A stretch of DNA of 64,000 nucleotides, taken from assembly GCA_900472605.1 (NCBI GenBank), contig UCJD01000023.1:124001-188000 (forward strand), given 5' to 3'. Of the stretch, positions 1-8,860 are shown piece by piece. The stretch's first letter is position 1. Every line of letters starts with the position of its first letter. This stretch comes from Hyphomicrobiales bacterium (GTDB taxonomy: Bacteria; Pseudomonadota; Alphaproteobacteria; Rhizobiales; Rhizobiaceae). A model generated the notes under the pieces. It was not told the DNA's origin. It made no database searches and saw only the letters and a list, made by a program, of their open reading frames with translations. The position numbers and the translations under genes are program-made.

Positions 1-290
1 TTGACGCGCTCGGCGTAGAGGCTGTCGAAACGGGCATCCGTCAGCACATCCCAGTGCGACGTCTGCAGATCATGCAGCCGATCGACCTGACGCTCGCTCT
101 CGAAATTACGGGCGGCATCGGGGAAAGACTGAAAACGCTGGAAAAGATCACGAAGGCCCGAGGTCAGGTGCTGCTGGAGCTCCGGGCGATAGCGCCGCAC
201 CATCTCGCACTGCTCGGCATCGAGGCCGGCAAAGCGCAGGCGGTCACGCAGGCTGCCTGCCTGTGCTCCACGATCCTGATCCGATGGCAT
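1..290 (-). CDS. Globin-coupled methyl-accepting chemotaxis protein, N-terminal fragment
   Basis: Partial gene: only about 96 N-terminal residues lie in the window, and the gene continues past the left edge. The protein starts at ATG 290 ([12 protein letters not shown]) and has the helical sequence of a protoglobin/globin-coupled sensor domain ([18 protein letters not shown], then [18 protein letters not shown], then the HWDVL segment). In this family a haem-binding globin senses oxygen and a C-terminal MCP domain signals to CheA. The MCP part is not visible, so a globin-coupled diguanylate cyclase remains possible. In rhizobia this N-terminus is most often fused to an MCP. Confidence 0.6.
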   Translation of the reverse strand, partial: MPSDQDRGAQAGSLRDRLRFAGLDAEQCEMVRRYRPELQQHLTSGLRDLFQRFQSFPDAARNFESERQVDRLHDLQTSHWDVLTDARFDSLYAERV

Positions 291-718
291 GTTCTGCCGC
301 AACGCCTGTCCCCAACCAAAGCCCGGGCATATCGCCCGAAGAGAACTCAAGGCTCCTGACATCAACACGGATACGACTGGACCTGACGCGGGCTAACGCC
401 GGCGGTCGGATCTATCGAGATCAGTGCGGACTATCGTAGAGTTACTTGAGAGATCGATACCGGATTGAGCCGGTACGGCGGTTCGGCGTCATGCCTGCTA
501 GGAACGCTAAAATTTTCCCATTCCGACGTGTAGTGCAATGTTTATGGTTAATTCCTTGCCTGAAGGTTAATACCCATTTTATGAATGTCGGCTTTCGGAG
601 CAACGCGAATAACCATCTATGAAATACTGGCGTGGCGTTGCGCCGCTGCTACAAGTTCGAAGCAAGCTTCGTGTTATATCCCCGGCAAATCGCGACATGA
701 CGTCATAGGGATTGAGCA
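291..718. other. Intergenic region upstream of chemoreceptor and small peptide
   Basis: About 430 bases without a convincing gene. The stretch 540-575 holds two GGTTAAT heptamers (546-552 and 565-571), 19 bases apart on the same face of the helix, a spacing that could suit a dimeric regulator. Around 655-673 there is a short imperfect hairpin (CGAAGC..GCTTCG). No terminator with a T-run was seen. Confidence 0.3.
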
Positions 719-832
719 ATGATTGTTCTGGGTTTGGGTGCATGTTTTCTTGCCGTGTCTGTTCTCGCGGCCGTCGCACTTCTCGACCGTATTGAAGCAG
801 GCCGCGTCGCCATGCCTCTGCGGGTGCTTTGA
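719..832 (+). CDS. Possible 37-residue membrane peptide
   Basis: Short open frame starting ATG 719 and ending TGA 830-832. The product begins MIVLGLGACFLAVSVLAAVA and continues LLDRIEAGRVAMPLRVL: about 22 hydrophobic residues then a short basic tail, the shape of a single-pass membrane micropeptide or a bare signal peptide. An AGGG-containing purine stretch (707-712) lies about 7 bases before the ATG. It lies between the chemoreceptor promoter region and the GT39-like gene. I do not recognise a family. It could be chance, because it is short. Confidence 0.35.
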   Translation: MIVLGLGACFLAVSVLAAVALLDRIEAGRVAMPLRVL

Positions 833-936
833 ATTTCCGTCATAAAACAACAGTAATGGGCGTGTTTAACCACTGAGCCGGCGAAGCGTTGCGCATCGGC
901 CGACGATGGTGTTGTCCAGCTTACGGAATCACAAGC

Positions 937-2361
937 ATGTCTCCACGCCTCGGTGTACTCATCATTATCGGCGTGACGCTTTGGCGCATCGTCACCTTGC
1001 ACTTCGATACGACGGATCTGTTCGTCGACGAGGCGCAATACTGGTTCTGGTCGCAGAATTTCGACTTCGGCTATTATTCGAAGCCACCGATGATCGCCTG
1101 GGTGATCCGCGCGATGACCGAACTTTCGGGATCGACCTCGATCTTTTGGATCAGGCTCTGCGGTCCTCTTGTTCACATGGCGACCGCTTTCGTGCTGATG
1201 AAGATCGCCAAGCGCTTCGTCAGCCCCGAGATCGAGGGCTGGACCGGGGTCACCTACATCACGCTTCCCGGCGTCGCGCTGTCTTCGGTCTTCTTTTCGA
1301 CCGACGTTATTCTGCTCTTCTTCCTCGCTGTCGCGCTGTTTGCCTATTTCGGTCTGACCCGCCGGCGCTCAGTCGCCTTGGCGCTGTTGATGGGCGTGGC
1401 CTTCGGCTGCGCGTTCCTGTCGAAATACGCCATCCTGTTCGTCGTGCCCGGCGGCCTGATAGCCCTGCTGCTTTTGCCAATGGCGCGGATCGGCTGGCGC
1501 GACTTCTTCATTTCGGCCGCGACTGCCGTCGTGGTGGCGGCGCCGAACCTCTGGTGGAACGCCACCCATGACGCCACGACGATCAAGCACACGACCAGCA
1601 TCGCGCACTGGAGCGGGTTGAGCCTCAATGTCGGGCACGGGATCGAGTTCTTCGCCGCGCAGTTCGGCGTTGTCGGGCCGATCGTGTTCTTTGCGATCCT
1701 CTGGGCGGTCTACCGGGCCTTGAGAGGGCAAGGCAGCGCGATCGAGAAATTGCTCATCTGGCTCTCGGTGCCGGTGGTGGTGCTGATCACGTTCCAGGCG
1801 TTGATCGCCAAGGCCTATGCCAACTGGGCAGTAACGGCCTATGTCGCCGGCACGATCCTCGCCGTCTGGTTGCTTCACCGGGTCTGGCCGAAGGGGCTGC
1901 GCGTGTCATTCGCCATCAACGGTGTGGCCAGCATGCTCTTTCCGCTCGCCGCCATCTTCGCGCACCAGCTGGTACTCCCGAACGGAAACGAAGTGATGAA
2001 GCGTTACCTCGGCCGCAGCGATGTCAGCCGCGAAGCCGGCGATCTGGCGCGACAGGCGGGCACTGGTATCATCGTCAGCGACAGCCGCGACATCCTGGCG
2101 GACATGTACCATACGCTCCGAAACGAACCCTTCAAGATCTACGCCCGACCGCCGGCCGAAGCGCCCGACAACTATTATGAGCAGACTTTCGCGCTGCCCA
2201 AGACTGTCGGCGACGACGTGCTGTTCGTGACCACGCAGCCCTTCGAGTGCGCGGAACCACCGCAGACGATCAAGTCATGGCAGCCGAGCGAAGGCTATTA
2301 TCGTGGGAATGTGATCTACGCCTACAAGGTGAAGGCCAGCTGCCTGGCAGCCGCCAAATAG
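937..2361 (+). CDS. GT39/ArnT-like membrane glycosyltransferase
   Basis: Polytopic inner-membrane protein of 474 residues from the ATG at 937 (MSPRLGVLIIIG). Right after the first membrane helix it carries the acidic motif FVDEAQYWFWSQ, followed by GYYSKPPMIAW. This is typical of the dolichyl-phosphate-mannose/4-amino-arabinose transferase superfamily (PMT_2), where the Asp-Glu of the first external loop is catalytic. About ten hydrophobic segments follow, then a roughly 100-residue soluble C-terminal domain. Such enzymes move a sugar from a polyprenyl-phosphate carrier onto lipid A, polysaccharide or protein on the periplasmic side. A TTG at 889 would add 16 residues, but family members start near the ATG. 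The acceptor cannot be inferred, as the gene stands alone. Confidence 0.8.
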   Translation: MSPRLGVLIIIGVTLWRIVTLHFDTTDLFVDEAQYWFWSQNFDFGYYSKPPMIAWVIRAMTELSGSTSIFWIRLCGPLVHMATAFVLMKIAKRFVSPEIEGWTGVTYITLPGVALSSVFFSTDVILLFFLAVALFAYFGLTRRRSVALALLMGVAFGCAFLSKYAILFVVPGGLIALLLLPMARIGWRDFFISAATAVVVAAPNLWWNATHDATTIKHTTSIAHWSGLSLNVGHGIEFFAAQFGVVGPIVFFAILWAVYRALRGQGSAIEKLLIWLSVPVVVLITFQALIAKAYANWAVTAYVAGTILAVWLLHRVWPKGLRVSFAINGVASMLFPLAAIFAHQLVLPNGNEVMKRYLGRSDVSREAGDLARQAGTGIIVSDSRDILADMYHTLRNEPFKIYARPPAEAPDNYYEQTFALPKTVGDDVLFVTTQPFECAEPPQTIKSWQPSEGYYRGNVIYAYKVKASCLAAAK

Positions 2362-2365
2362 CGTA

Positions 2366-2626
2366 TCATTCGCCTGAGGGCCGCAGGCAGATACAGGTGC
2401 CCTTGCCTTCGACCTCTATGAAGGCGACGCCGCCATTTTCGAAGGCCAGCCGCAGCTGCGCTTCTGTCGCGCGGTGCAGCTCGTGGTGCTTGCCTTCATA
2501 GTCGCGGATCGTGCTGCGGGAGACGGCGGCGTGGTCGGCAAGGTCGACCTGCGTCCAATCCAGCAGCCCCCTGGCAGCGCGGCATAACGCAGGGGTGAGA
2601 ATTGTTTCTTTCGCGCCTTGACCCAT
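2366..2626 (-). CDS. Small XRE-family helix-turn-helix regulator
   Basis: An 86-residue protein when started at ATG 2626 (MGQGAKETILTPALCRAARG). The segment RGLLDWTQVDLADHAAVSRSTIRDYEGKHHELHRAT is a Cro/C1-type helix-turn-helix of the kind seen in many rhizobial mini-regulators, followed by a short beta-rich tail (NGGVAFIEVEGKG). An in-frame ATG at 2671 would add 15 residues that resemble no family. The gene is divergent from the antiporter at 2707 and its stop lies only five bases from the stop of the GT39-like gene. It could act on the shared promoter region; that is inference from position only. Confidence 0.7.
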   Translation of the reverse strand: MGQGAKETILTPALCRAARGLLDWTQVDLADHAAVSRSTIRDYEGKHHELHRATEAQLRLAFENGGVAFIEVEGKGTCICLRPSGE

Positions 2627-2648
2627 GATGTCAAACCACCCATATTGG

Positions 2649-2676
2649 TTGATATTAGCCAAATATGTCATAATTT
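2649..2676 (+). promoter_or_regulatory. Sigma-70-type promoter for the antiporter gene
   Basis: TTGATA at 2649-2654 and TAATTT at 2671-2676 are separated by 16 bases, a close match to a housekeeping promoter. Transcription would start about 25 bases before the ATG at 2707. The site lies between the two alternative starts of the divergent XRE gene and its upstream gap. Confidence 0.4.
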
Positions 2677-2706
2677 AAACAGGATTTCCAGTCGGGGAGA
2701 CCGCTC

Positions 2707-4518
2707 ATGCCGCACGACACACCTTTGATTTCGACAATCGTCGGGGGTCTCGTGCTTGCGTTCATCCTCGGCGCCTTCGCCAACCGGCTGAAATTGCCGC
2801 CTCTCGTCGGCTACCTCATCGCCGGCATTCTGGTGGGGCCGCACACGCCCGGCTACGTGGCGGACCAGAATCTCGCGCCAGAGCTTGCCGAGATCGGCGT
2901 CATCCTCCTGATGTTCGGCGTCGGCCTGCACTTCTCCCTGAAAGACCTTCTCTCCGTGCGCGGGATCGCTGTGCCGGGCGCGATCGTGCAGATCGGCTTC
3001 GCCACCCTTCTCGGCTGGGGATTGGGCGCGCTCATGGGCTGGCCGACGGGCGGGAGCCTCGTCTTCGGGCTGGCTCTCTCCGTCGCGTCGACCGTCGTGC
3101 TCCTTAAGGCATTGCAGGAGCGGCGGCTCGTCGAGACGGAACGCGGCAAGATCGCGGTCGGCTGGCTGATCGTGGAAGACCTTGCCATGGTGCTGGCGCT
3201 CGTCCTCATCCCCGCGGCCGCCAGCATCGGCAGCGGCCACGGAACCGTCGAGCCGCTGTCGGCAGCGGTGAACCGCATGTTCGGCCTCGACATGGGGATC
3301 GGCGGCATCATCGGCATGACGCTGGTCAAGGTGGCGCTCTTCGTGGGCGTGATGCTGGTCTTCGGCCGACGCGTCATTCCCTGGACGATGCACCGCATCG
3401 CCCACACCGGGTCGCGCGAACTGTTCCGCCTCGGCGTTCTGGCGATCGCGCTCGGCGTCGCCTTCGGTGCATCGAAGCTGTTCGGCGTGTCGCTGGCGCT
3501 TGGCGCCTTCTTCGCCGGCATGGTTCTCGCCGAAAGCGAGCTCAGCCACCGGGCGGCGCAGGAAAGCCTGCCGCTTCGCGACGCTTTTGCGGTGCTGTTC
3601 TTCGTTTCCGTCGGCATGCTGTTCGATCCCAACATCTTGATCGAAAAGCCGATCCCGCTGATCGCCACCATCTTCATCATCGTCATCGGCAAGTCGTTCG
3701 CCGCCTTCCTCATCGTGCAGCTGTTCCGCAAGCCCGTGGGAACCGCGCTGACCATTTCGGCAAGCCTGGGCCAGATCGGCGAATTCTCCTTCATTCTCGC
3801 CGCCCTCGGCGTCGATCTCGGCCTGCTGCCGGAAGAAGGCCGCGACCTCATCCTTGCCGGCGCCATCATATCGATCATCCTCAACCCGCTTCTCTTCTAT
3901 GCCTGCGACAAGCTGCGGCCGCTGCTGGAGCCGAAGCGTGACGAGATTCAACCCGAGCCGGCTGCCGAGACTGCGACCGAAGTGGTGGAAGAACCGCCGA
4001 TCGTGGCTGACGAGGTGCATGCGACCAAACTGTCGGGCCACGCCATTCTCGTCGGCTACGGGCGGGTCGGCAGCATTGTCGGGCAGAACCTGAAATCCTC
4101 GGGCACGCCCTTCCTCGTCGTCGAGGATTCCGACAACCGTATCGCGGCACTTCGCGATCAGGGCATCGAAGTCGTCGGTGGCAACGCGGTCACGCGCGAG
4201 GTGCTCGATCTCGCCAATCTCAAGGGCGCGCGAAGCCTGGTCATCGCCATTCCCAACGCATTCGAGGCATGCCGCGTGGCCGAACAGGGGCGTGCGGTCA
4301 ATCCGGGCGTGCTGATCGTGGCGCGCGCGCATTCGGACGCCGAGGTCGAAGAGCTGAAGCAATATGGCGCCGACACCGTCATCATGGGCGAACGCGAAAT
4401 CGCCATGGGCATGCTTGACCGCCTCTCTCAAGTGCATCATGACAGTTCACCCTATGAAGTCGAGACCGAGGCTGGTATAAGCGCGGCCGAGGAAACGCCT
4501 TCTCCTGAGAAACACTGA
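2707..4518 (+). CDS. ybaL: YbaL-type Kef/CPA2 cation:proton antiporter with RCK domain
   Basis: A 603-residue inner-membrane protein. Residues 1-400 form the CPA2 transport domain with many helices; the opening residues (PLISTIVGGLVLAFILGAFANRLK) and the segment ELAEIGVILLMFGVGLHFSLKDL match E. coli YbaL closely. Residues from about 441 form a TrkA-N/RCK domain with a Rossmann motif (GHAILVGYGRVGSIVG). The family exchanges K+ or another monovalent cation for protons, gated by nucleotides or thiol adducts through RCK. GGGGAGA at 2694-2700 is a clear ribosome site six bases from the ATG. No KefF/KefG-type partner lies nearby. Confidence 0.9.
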   Translation: MPHDTPLISTIVGGLVLAFILGAFANRLKLPPLVGYLIAGILVGPHTPGYVADQNLAPELAEIGVILLMFGVGLHFSLKDLLSVRGIAVPGAIVQIGFATLLGWGLGALMGWPTGGSLVFGLALSVASTVVLLKALQERRLVETERGKIAVGWLIVEDLAMVLALVLIPAAASIGSGHGTVEPLSAAVNRMFGLDMGIGGIIGMTLVKVALFVGVMLVFGRRVIPWTMHRIAHTGSRELFRLGVLAIALGVAFGASKLFGVSLALGAFFAGMVLAESELSHRAAQESLPLRDAFAVLFFVSVGMLFDPNILIEKPIPLIATIFIIVIGKSFAAFLIVQLFRKPVGTALTISASLGQIGEFSFILAALGVDLGLLPEEGRDLILAGAIISIILNPLLFYACDKLRPLLEPKRDEIQPEPAAETATEVVEEPPIVADEVHATKLSGHAILVGYGRVGSIVGQNLKSSGTPFLVVEDSDNRIAALRDQGIEVVGGNAVTREVLDLANLKGARSLVIAIPNAFEACRVAEQGRAVNPGVLIVARAHSDAEVEELKQYGADTVIMGEREIAMGMLDRLSQVHHDSSPYEVETEAGISAAEETPSPEKH

Positions 4519-4572
4519 GAGAACTTTGCGCCGTTGAGCCGGTTCGAGATTGAAAATCCGCAGGACGACCAG

Positions 4573-4959
4573 ATGAGGTTCGATACGCGCCGCATGACCG
4601 GTCGCGTTGCCGTCTCGCTGGCTGTGGCGATCTTCGCCTATCTCGGCCTGTTGTTTGGCGGCAATCTCGTGCTCGGCCCGACGCGCGGCCCCAACAACGC
4701 ATTCTCTTCTTCGAGCAAGGATAGCCAACCGCTCCAGGTGAGCGCACGCGACGTCGTGCGCGGCGTGCTCGCGGCTGACCGGAAGGTCGCGCAGAAATAC
4801 GCGACCTATGCGTCCGGCGACGCCGCACAAGCCGACCAGCCTATCTTCCAGCGCTCGTCGCTTGACTTGCTCCGGCTTTCGCAATCGACCTCGCCTGCGT
4901 TTTACGCGGCTGAAGCGAAGCCCTACGATTCGCATGGACCGCCTGCTTTCGCGGCCTGA
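4573..4959 (+). CDS. Hypothetical single-pass membrane protein
   Basis: A 128-residue product from ATG 4573 (MRFDTRRMTGRVAVSLAVAI), preceded by CAGGA at a good distance. Residues 12-40 form one hydrophobic helix (VAVSLAVAIFAYLGLLFGG); the rest is polar and Ser/Ala rich with no motif I recognise. A TTG at 4534 could add 13 residues but has a poorer ribosome site. It lies 54 bases after the antiporter and 92 bases before secDF, on the same strand, so may share a transcript with either. Function unknown. Confidence 0.5.
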   Translation: MRFDTRRMTGRVAVSLAVAIFAYLGLLFGGNLVLGPTRGPNNAFSSSSKDSQPLQVSARDVVRGVLAADRKVAQKYATYASGDAAQADQPIFQRSSLDLLRLSQSTSPAFYAAEAKPYDSHGPPAFAA

Positions 4960-5051
4960 CGACACGCGCCTCGGCGCCTCCCATTGCATTTACGACACGC
5001 CTGCCTGCGCTCGAAGCGCAGGTCCAAGCGTTATCAAGGATAGACAAGACA

Positions 5052-7592
5052 ATGCGCACCTCACCATGGCTGGTGGCCACCTATACGGTGATCATTCTCC
5101 TCGGCATTCTGATCGCACTGCCGAATGCCCTGCCGCAATCCACATTGCAGCGCCTTCCCTCCTGGCTCCCGCACCAGCAGGTCTCGCTCGGCCTCGATCT
5201 TCGCGGCGGCTCGCACCTCGTTCTCGAAGTCGATGAAGCCGACCTGACGCGCGAGCGTCTGCAGTCGCTTCTGCAGGACGCACGCCGCGTGCTGCGCGAA
5301 AAGAACATCCAGCCGAAGTCGGTCGTTCGCAACCAGAACCAGATCGTCGTGACGCTGAACGACCAGGCGCAGACCGACGAAGCCGTGACGCAGCTGCGCA
5401 CGCTCGGCAACACGATCGCAACCGGCATCTCCGCCGGCCAGTCGGACCTTTCGGTCACGACCAGCGGCGGCAACATCATCGTCGCCTTCTCGCCCGCCGG
5501 CATCTCCAGTAACGTCGACAGCGCCGTCCAGCAGAGCCTTGAAGTCATTCGCCAGCGCGTCGACCAGGTCGGCGTGGCCGAACCGACGATCCAGCGCATC
5601 GGCGGCAACCGTGTTCTCGTGCAGCTTCCGGGCGCGCAGGATCCGACCCGCCTTCGCCAGCTTCTCGGCTCGACCGCCAAGATGTCCTTCCACATGCTCG
5701 CGCCGAACAACGCTCCCGGCCCCGGCGTGACGATGCTCAAGGACGATCAGGGCAACACCTATCCGGTTCTCGACCGCGTCGAGATTTCCGGTGACCGTCT
5801 TTCCGACGCCCGCGTCAGCTTCGACCAGAGCCAGCAGCCCGTCGTCAGCTTCCGCTTCGACAGCGCCGGCGCAACCCGTTTCGCCGACATTACGCGCCAG
5901 AACGTCGGCAACCCGTTCGCCATCGTTCTCGACGACAAGGTGCTGAGCGCGCCTGTCATCCGCGAGCCGATCACCGGCGGTTCCGGCCAGATTTCCGGCA
6001 ACTTCTCGACCGATACGGCCAACACGCTTGCCGCCATGCTGCGCGCCGGCGCCCTGCCCGCCAAGCTCACCGTCATCGAAGAACGCACCGTCGGTGCCGA
6101 CCTCGGCGCCGATGCGATCCAGATGGGTATCTATTCCGGTCTCGTCGGCTTCATCCTCGTCGCAGCCTTCATCTTCCTGCTCTACGGAACCTGGGGCATT
6201 CTCGCCAACGTCGCTCTGCTGATCCACACGATCCTGACCTTCTCGGCACTGACGCTTGTCGGCGCCACGCTGACGCTGCCCGGCATCGCCGGCGTCGTGC
6301 TCGGCATCGGTCTGGCGGTTGACGCCAACGTTCTGATCAACGAGCGCATCCGTGAAGAAACCCGCAAGGGCAAGGGCTCGTTCGCAGCCATCGATACCGG
6401 CTTCCGCCGCGCCTACTCGACCATCATCGACGGCAACATGACGGCGCTGATCGCCGCTGCCATCCTGTTCTGGTTCGGCACCGGCCCGGTTCGCGGCTTC
6501 GCCGTGACCATGGCGCTCGGCCTGATCATCTCGATGTTCACCTCGGTCGCCTTCGTTCGCGTTTCGATGATCGAGATCACTCGTCGCTTCAAGCTGAAGA
6601 CCATCAACATCAAGCCGCTGCTGCCGGTCTTCTACCCCTACGACAAGCACATCCAGTTCATGAAGGCCCGCTTCTTCGGCGTGACCGTCTCCGCACTGCT
6701 GTCGGTCGCATCGGTCGTGCTGTTCTTCCACCCTGGCCTCAACTACGGCGTCGACTTCCGTGGCGGTATCCAGATGTCGGTGAAGACGCAGGAAGCAGCC
6801 GATCTCGGCAAGTTCCGCGAAGGCCTGAACAGCCTCGGCCTCGGTGAGGTGTCGCTGCAGTCCTATGGTGACAACAACACCATGGCTGTTCGCGCTCAGC
6901 GCCAGGACGGCGGTGAAGAGGCGCAGACGGCTGCCGTCACCAAGCTGAAGGACGAGATCGTCAAGATCGATCCATCGGCCACCGTGACCGGCACCGACGT
7001 CATCGGCCCGAAGGTTTCGGGCGAGCTTGCATGGGCGGGTATCCTGTCCGTCGTCATCGCCAGCCTCGCGATGCTGCTCTACATCTGGTACCGCTTCGAA
7101 TGGCCATTCGCGGTGGGCGCCATCGTCACGCTCATTCTCGACGTGACGAAGTGCATCGGCTTCTTCGCGCTGACGGGGCTCGACTTCAACTTGACCGCCA
7201 TCGCGGCGATCCTGACGCTGGTCGGCTACTCCGTGAACGACAAGGTTGTCGTCTATGACCGCATGCGTGAAAACATGCGCCTCTACAAGTCGATGCCGCT
7301 GCGCGAACTGATCGACAAGTCGATCAACGAGACGCTGGCCCGAAGCATCTACACCAACGTCACCGCCTTCCTCGCGCTGCTGCCCATGGCGATCTGGGGC
7401 GGTAGCGCCGTGGAAAGCTTCGCCATCCCGATGGTGTTCGGCATTCTCGTCGCGGCCGCTTCGTCGGTCTTCATCGCGGCGCCGATCCTGCTCTTCCTTG
7501 GCGACTGGCGCACGCGCCACCGCGCGGCGGTTTCGAGCAACGACGACAAGGTCGACATCATTCCGCCGAGCTCGCGCAAGTCGGCAGGCTGA
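5052..7592 (+). CDS. secDF: Protein translocase subunit SecDF (fused SecD and SecF)
   Basis: An 846-residue fusion of SecD and SecF, the accessory subunits that use proton motive force to help pull proteins through SecYEG. The SecD half has an N-terminal helix, the LGLDLRGGSHLVLEV signature, a large periplasmic P1 region, and six helices with GIGLAVDANVLINERIREE. The SecF half starts near residue 525 with its own helix, the NYGVDFRGG signature, and GYSVNDKVVVYDRMREN. AGGA lies about 12 bases before ATG 5052. No yajC lies beside it. The transcript ends in a perfect hairpin at 7632. Confidence 0.95.
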   Translation: MRTSPWLVATYTVIILLGILIALPNALPQSTLQRLPSWLPHQQVSLGLDLRGGSHLVLEVDEADLTRERLQSLLQDARRVLREKNIQPKSVVRNQNQIVVTLNDQAQTDEAVTQLRTLGNTIATGISAGQSDLSVTTSGGNIIVAFSPAGISSNVDSAVQQSLEVIRQRVDQVGVAEPTIQRIGGNRVLVQLPGAQDPTRLRQLLGSTAKMSFHMLAPNNAPGPGVTMLKDDQGNTYPVLDRVEISGDRLSDARVSFDQSQQPVVSFRFDSAGATRFADITRQNVGNPFAIVLDDKVLSAPVIREPITGGSGQISGNFSTDTANTLAAMLRAGALPAKLTVIEERTVGADLGADAIQMGIYSGLVGFILVAAFIFLLYGTWGILANVALLIHTILTFSALTLVGATLTLPGIAGVVLGIGLAVDANVLINERIREETRKGKGSFAAIDTGFRRAYSTIIDGNMTALIAAAILFWFGTGPVRGFAVTMALGLIISMFTSVAFVRVSMIEITRRFKLKTINIKPLLPVFYPYDKHIQFMKARFFGVTVSALLSVASVVLFFHPGLNYGVDFRGGIQMSVKTQEAADLGKFREGLNSLGLGEVSLQSYGDNNTMAVRAQRQDGGEEAQTAAVTKLKDEIVKIDPSATVTGTDVIGPKVSGELAWAGILSVVIASLAMLLYIWYRFEWPFAVGAIVTLILDVTKCIGFFALTGLDFNLTAIAAILTLVGYSVNDKVVVYDRMRENMRLYKSMPLRELIDKSINETLARSIYTNVTAFLALLPMAIWGGSAVESFAIPMVFGILVAAASSVFIAAPILLFLGDWRTRHRAAVSSNDDKVDIIPPSSRKSAG

Positions 7593-7631
7593 TCCAGGAT
7601 CGACCTTTTCAGGTTGTTTCGTGAAATTGAT

Positions 7632-7669
7632 GCGGGCGCCGGTTGCAGAACCGGCGCCCGCTTTCTATT
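7632..7669 (+). terminator. Rho-independent terminator after secDF
   Basis: A perfect 13-bp stem (7632-7644 pairing with 7649-7661) with a GCAG loop, followed by TTTCTATT. It closes the secDF transcript and shows that the kinase gene that follows does not start upstream of it. Confidence 0.85.
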
Positions 7670-7701
7670 CTCCGCCCGGGCTGAAGCTGGCGAGACGAGA
7701 C

Positions 7702-8400
7702 ATGTCACCATCGACGACAGAAACCGACGAAACGCGCATCAAGCGCTTTCTCGCCATCGCCTCGCACGACCTGCAATCGCCGCTCAGGCACATCGCGATG
7801 TATGCGGAGATCCTGATCGACGAGATCGGCGACAGGATCGATGGCGAACATCTGGAGTATCTCAACACCATCCTTGCCAAGACGCAGGCCGCGCAGGAGC
7901 TGACGAAGGGACTGATCAGCTTCGCATCCGGCGCGCCGAGGCTTGTGATCAGCGATATCGACACCAAGCTGCTGGTCGGGCAGATCTGGGCGGAGCTGCG
8001 CTTCGAGGTCGATGCCCCCAAGGCGACGATCGAGACCGGCGACCTGCCCGGCATCCGGACCGATGCGGGGATACTGGGGCTGGTGCTGAAGAACGTGATG
8101 GCGAACGGGCTGATGCATCGCACGGATACTGGCGAGGCATGCCGTCTGACGGTCGAAGCGGACGTCGATGCCACGCATTGGACGATCCATATTTCAGACA
8201 ACGGCCCGGGCATCGCGGCTGAGCATCAGGACAGCATATTCACCGCCTTCTGGAGCCTGCAGCCGGAGGGTGCCGCAAAGCGGCCGGGCCTCGGGCTGGC
8301 AGCCGCGCGGGAACTGGTGACTGCGCTCGGGGGTACGATTTCGCTCGCATCATCGGCGGAGACGGGAAGCCGCTTCACCATCCGCCTGCCGGTACAATGA
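7702..8400 (+). CDS. Soluble histidine kinase without a sensor domain
   Basis: A 232-residue protein consisting only of a phosphoacceptor helix pair and an ATPase domain. His of the ASHDLQSPLRHI box is near residue 21, and the ATP-binding boxes are visible as NVMANGLMH, DNGPGIAAEH and PGLGLAAARELV. It has no membrane segment and no PAS, GAF or receiver domain, so it either receives phosphate or signal from a partner or acts as a phosphotransfer hub. The ATG at 7702 follows GGCGAGACGAGA and lies after the secDF terminator, which excludes longer starts. It faces the response regulator at 8405 tail to tail, four bases between stops. Cognate partner unproven. Confidence 0.8.
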   Translation: MSPSTTETDETRIKRFLAIASHDLQSPLRHIAMYAEILIDEIGDRIDGEHLEYLNTILAKTQAAQELTKGLISFASGAPRLVISDIDTKLLVGQIWAELRFEVDAPKATIETGDLPGIRTDAGILGLVLKNVMANGLMHRTDTGEACRLTVEADVDATHWTIHISDNGPGIAAEHQDSIFTAFWSLQPEGAAKRPGLGLAAARELVTALGGTISLASSAETGSRFTIRLPVQ

Positions 8401-8404
8401 CACG

Positions 8405-8860
8405 TCAGATGTTGTAGTCGTCCTTCCAGACATCAGGCATGTCATAGCGAACGTACTCGCGGATGATGTATTGCAACGTCTCGACGTCGATCTCTTCCTT
8501 GCCGATGCGAAAGTCGACGCCGTAATCCTGGAACTGCTGGAAGTAGCTGTCAGACACATCCATCGATATGACGCCGATCGGGCCGGTGTAGCTCGCGGCC
8601 CGCAACTTCGGCACGGTCTCGCGAAAGTCCGCGTTCGGCAGCAGTCGGTTGTCGAGCAGGATCAGGTCGAACCTGTCGCTGCCGAGCTTGGCCAGCGCAT
8701 CGCTGACCGATTGCGCGTAGTCCATCTCGACCTTCGGCTCGGTGAGTGCCGCGACGGTCTTTTTCAAGGCGCGAAATTCGATGAATTCGTCGTCGACGAA
8801 CAGGATCTTGACGGCCTCGCCGCGAGCCGCCTCTTGTCTCATTTCAGCGTTTTTGCTCAC
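8405..8860 (-). CDS. Single-domain response regulator
   Basis: A 151-residue receiver-only protein. The acidic pair FVDDEF (residues 21-26), the phosphoacceptor Asp70 in DLILLDNRLLP, and a Lys in FRIGKEEID are present. The C-terminus (YDMPDVWKDDYNI) has no DNA-binding domain, so it probably acts by protein contact or as a phosphate carrier. It begins with GTG overlapping the TGA stop of the LuxR-type gene (GTGA), a sign of translational coupling; an ATG six codons in is an alternative. It converges on the kinase at 7702. Confidence 0.85.
   Translation of the reverse strand: MSKNAEMRQEAARGEAVKILFVDDEFIEFRALKKTVAALTEPKVEMDYAQSVSDALAKLGSDRFDLILLDNRLLPNADFRETVPKLRAASYTGPIGVISMDVSDSYFQQFQDYGVDFRIGKEEIDVETLQYIIREYVRYDMPDVWKDDYNI

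Noticed and set aside
546..571. CtrA site upstream of the chemoreceptor
   Set aside because: TTAA elements are 15 bases apart rather than seven; recorded only as a direct repeat.
2668..4440. A 590-codon open frame antisense to the antiporter
   Set aside because: Its translation is dominated by His, Asp and Glu, a shadow of hydrophobic codons in ybaL.
5061..7520. An 819-codon open frame antisense to secDF
   Set aside because: Low-complexity, charged translation with no domain; secDF on the other strand is certain.
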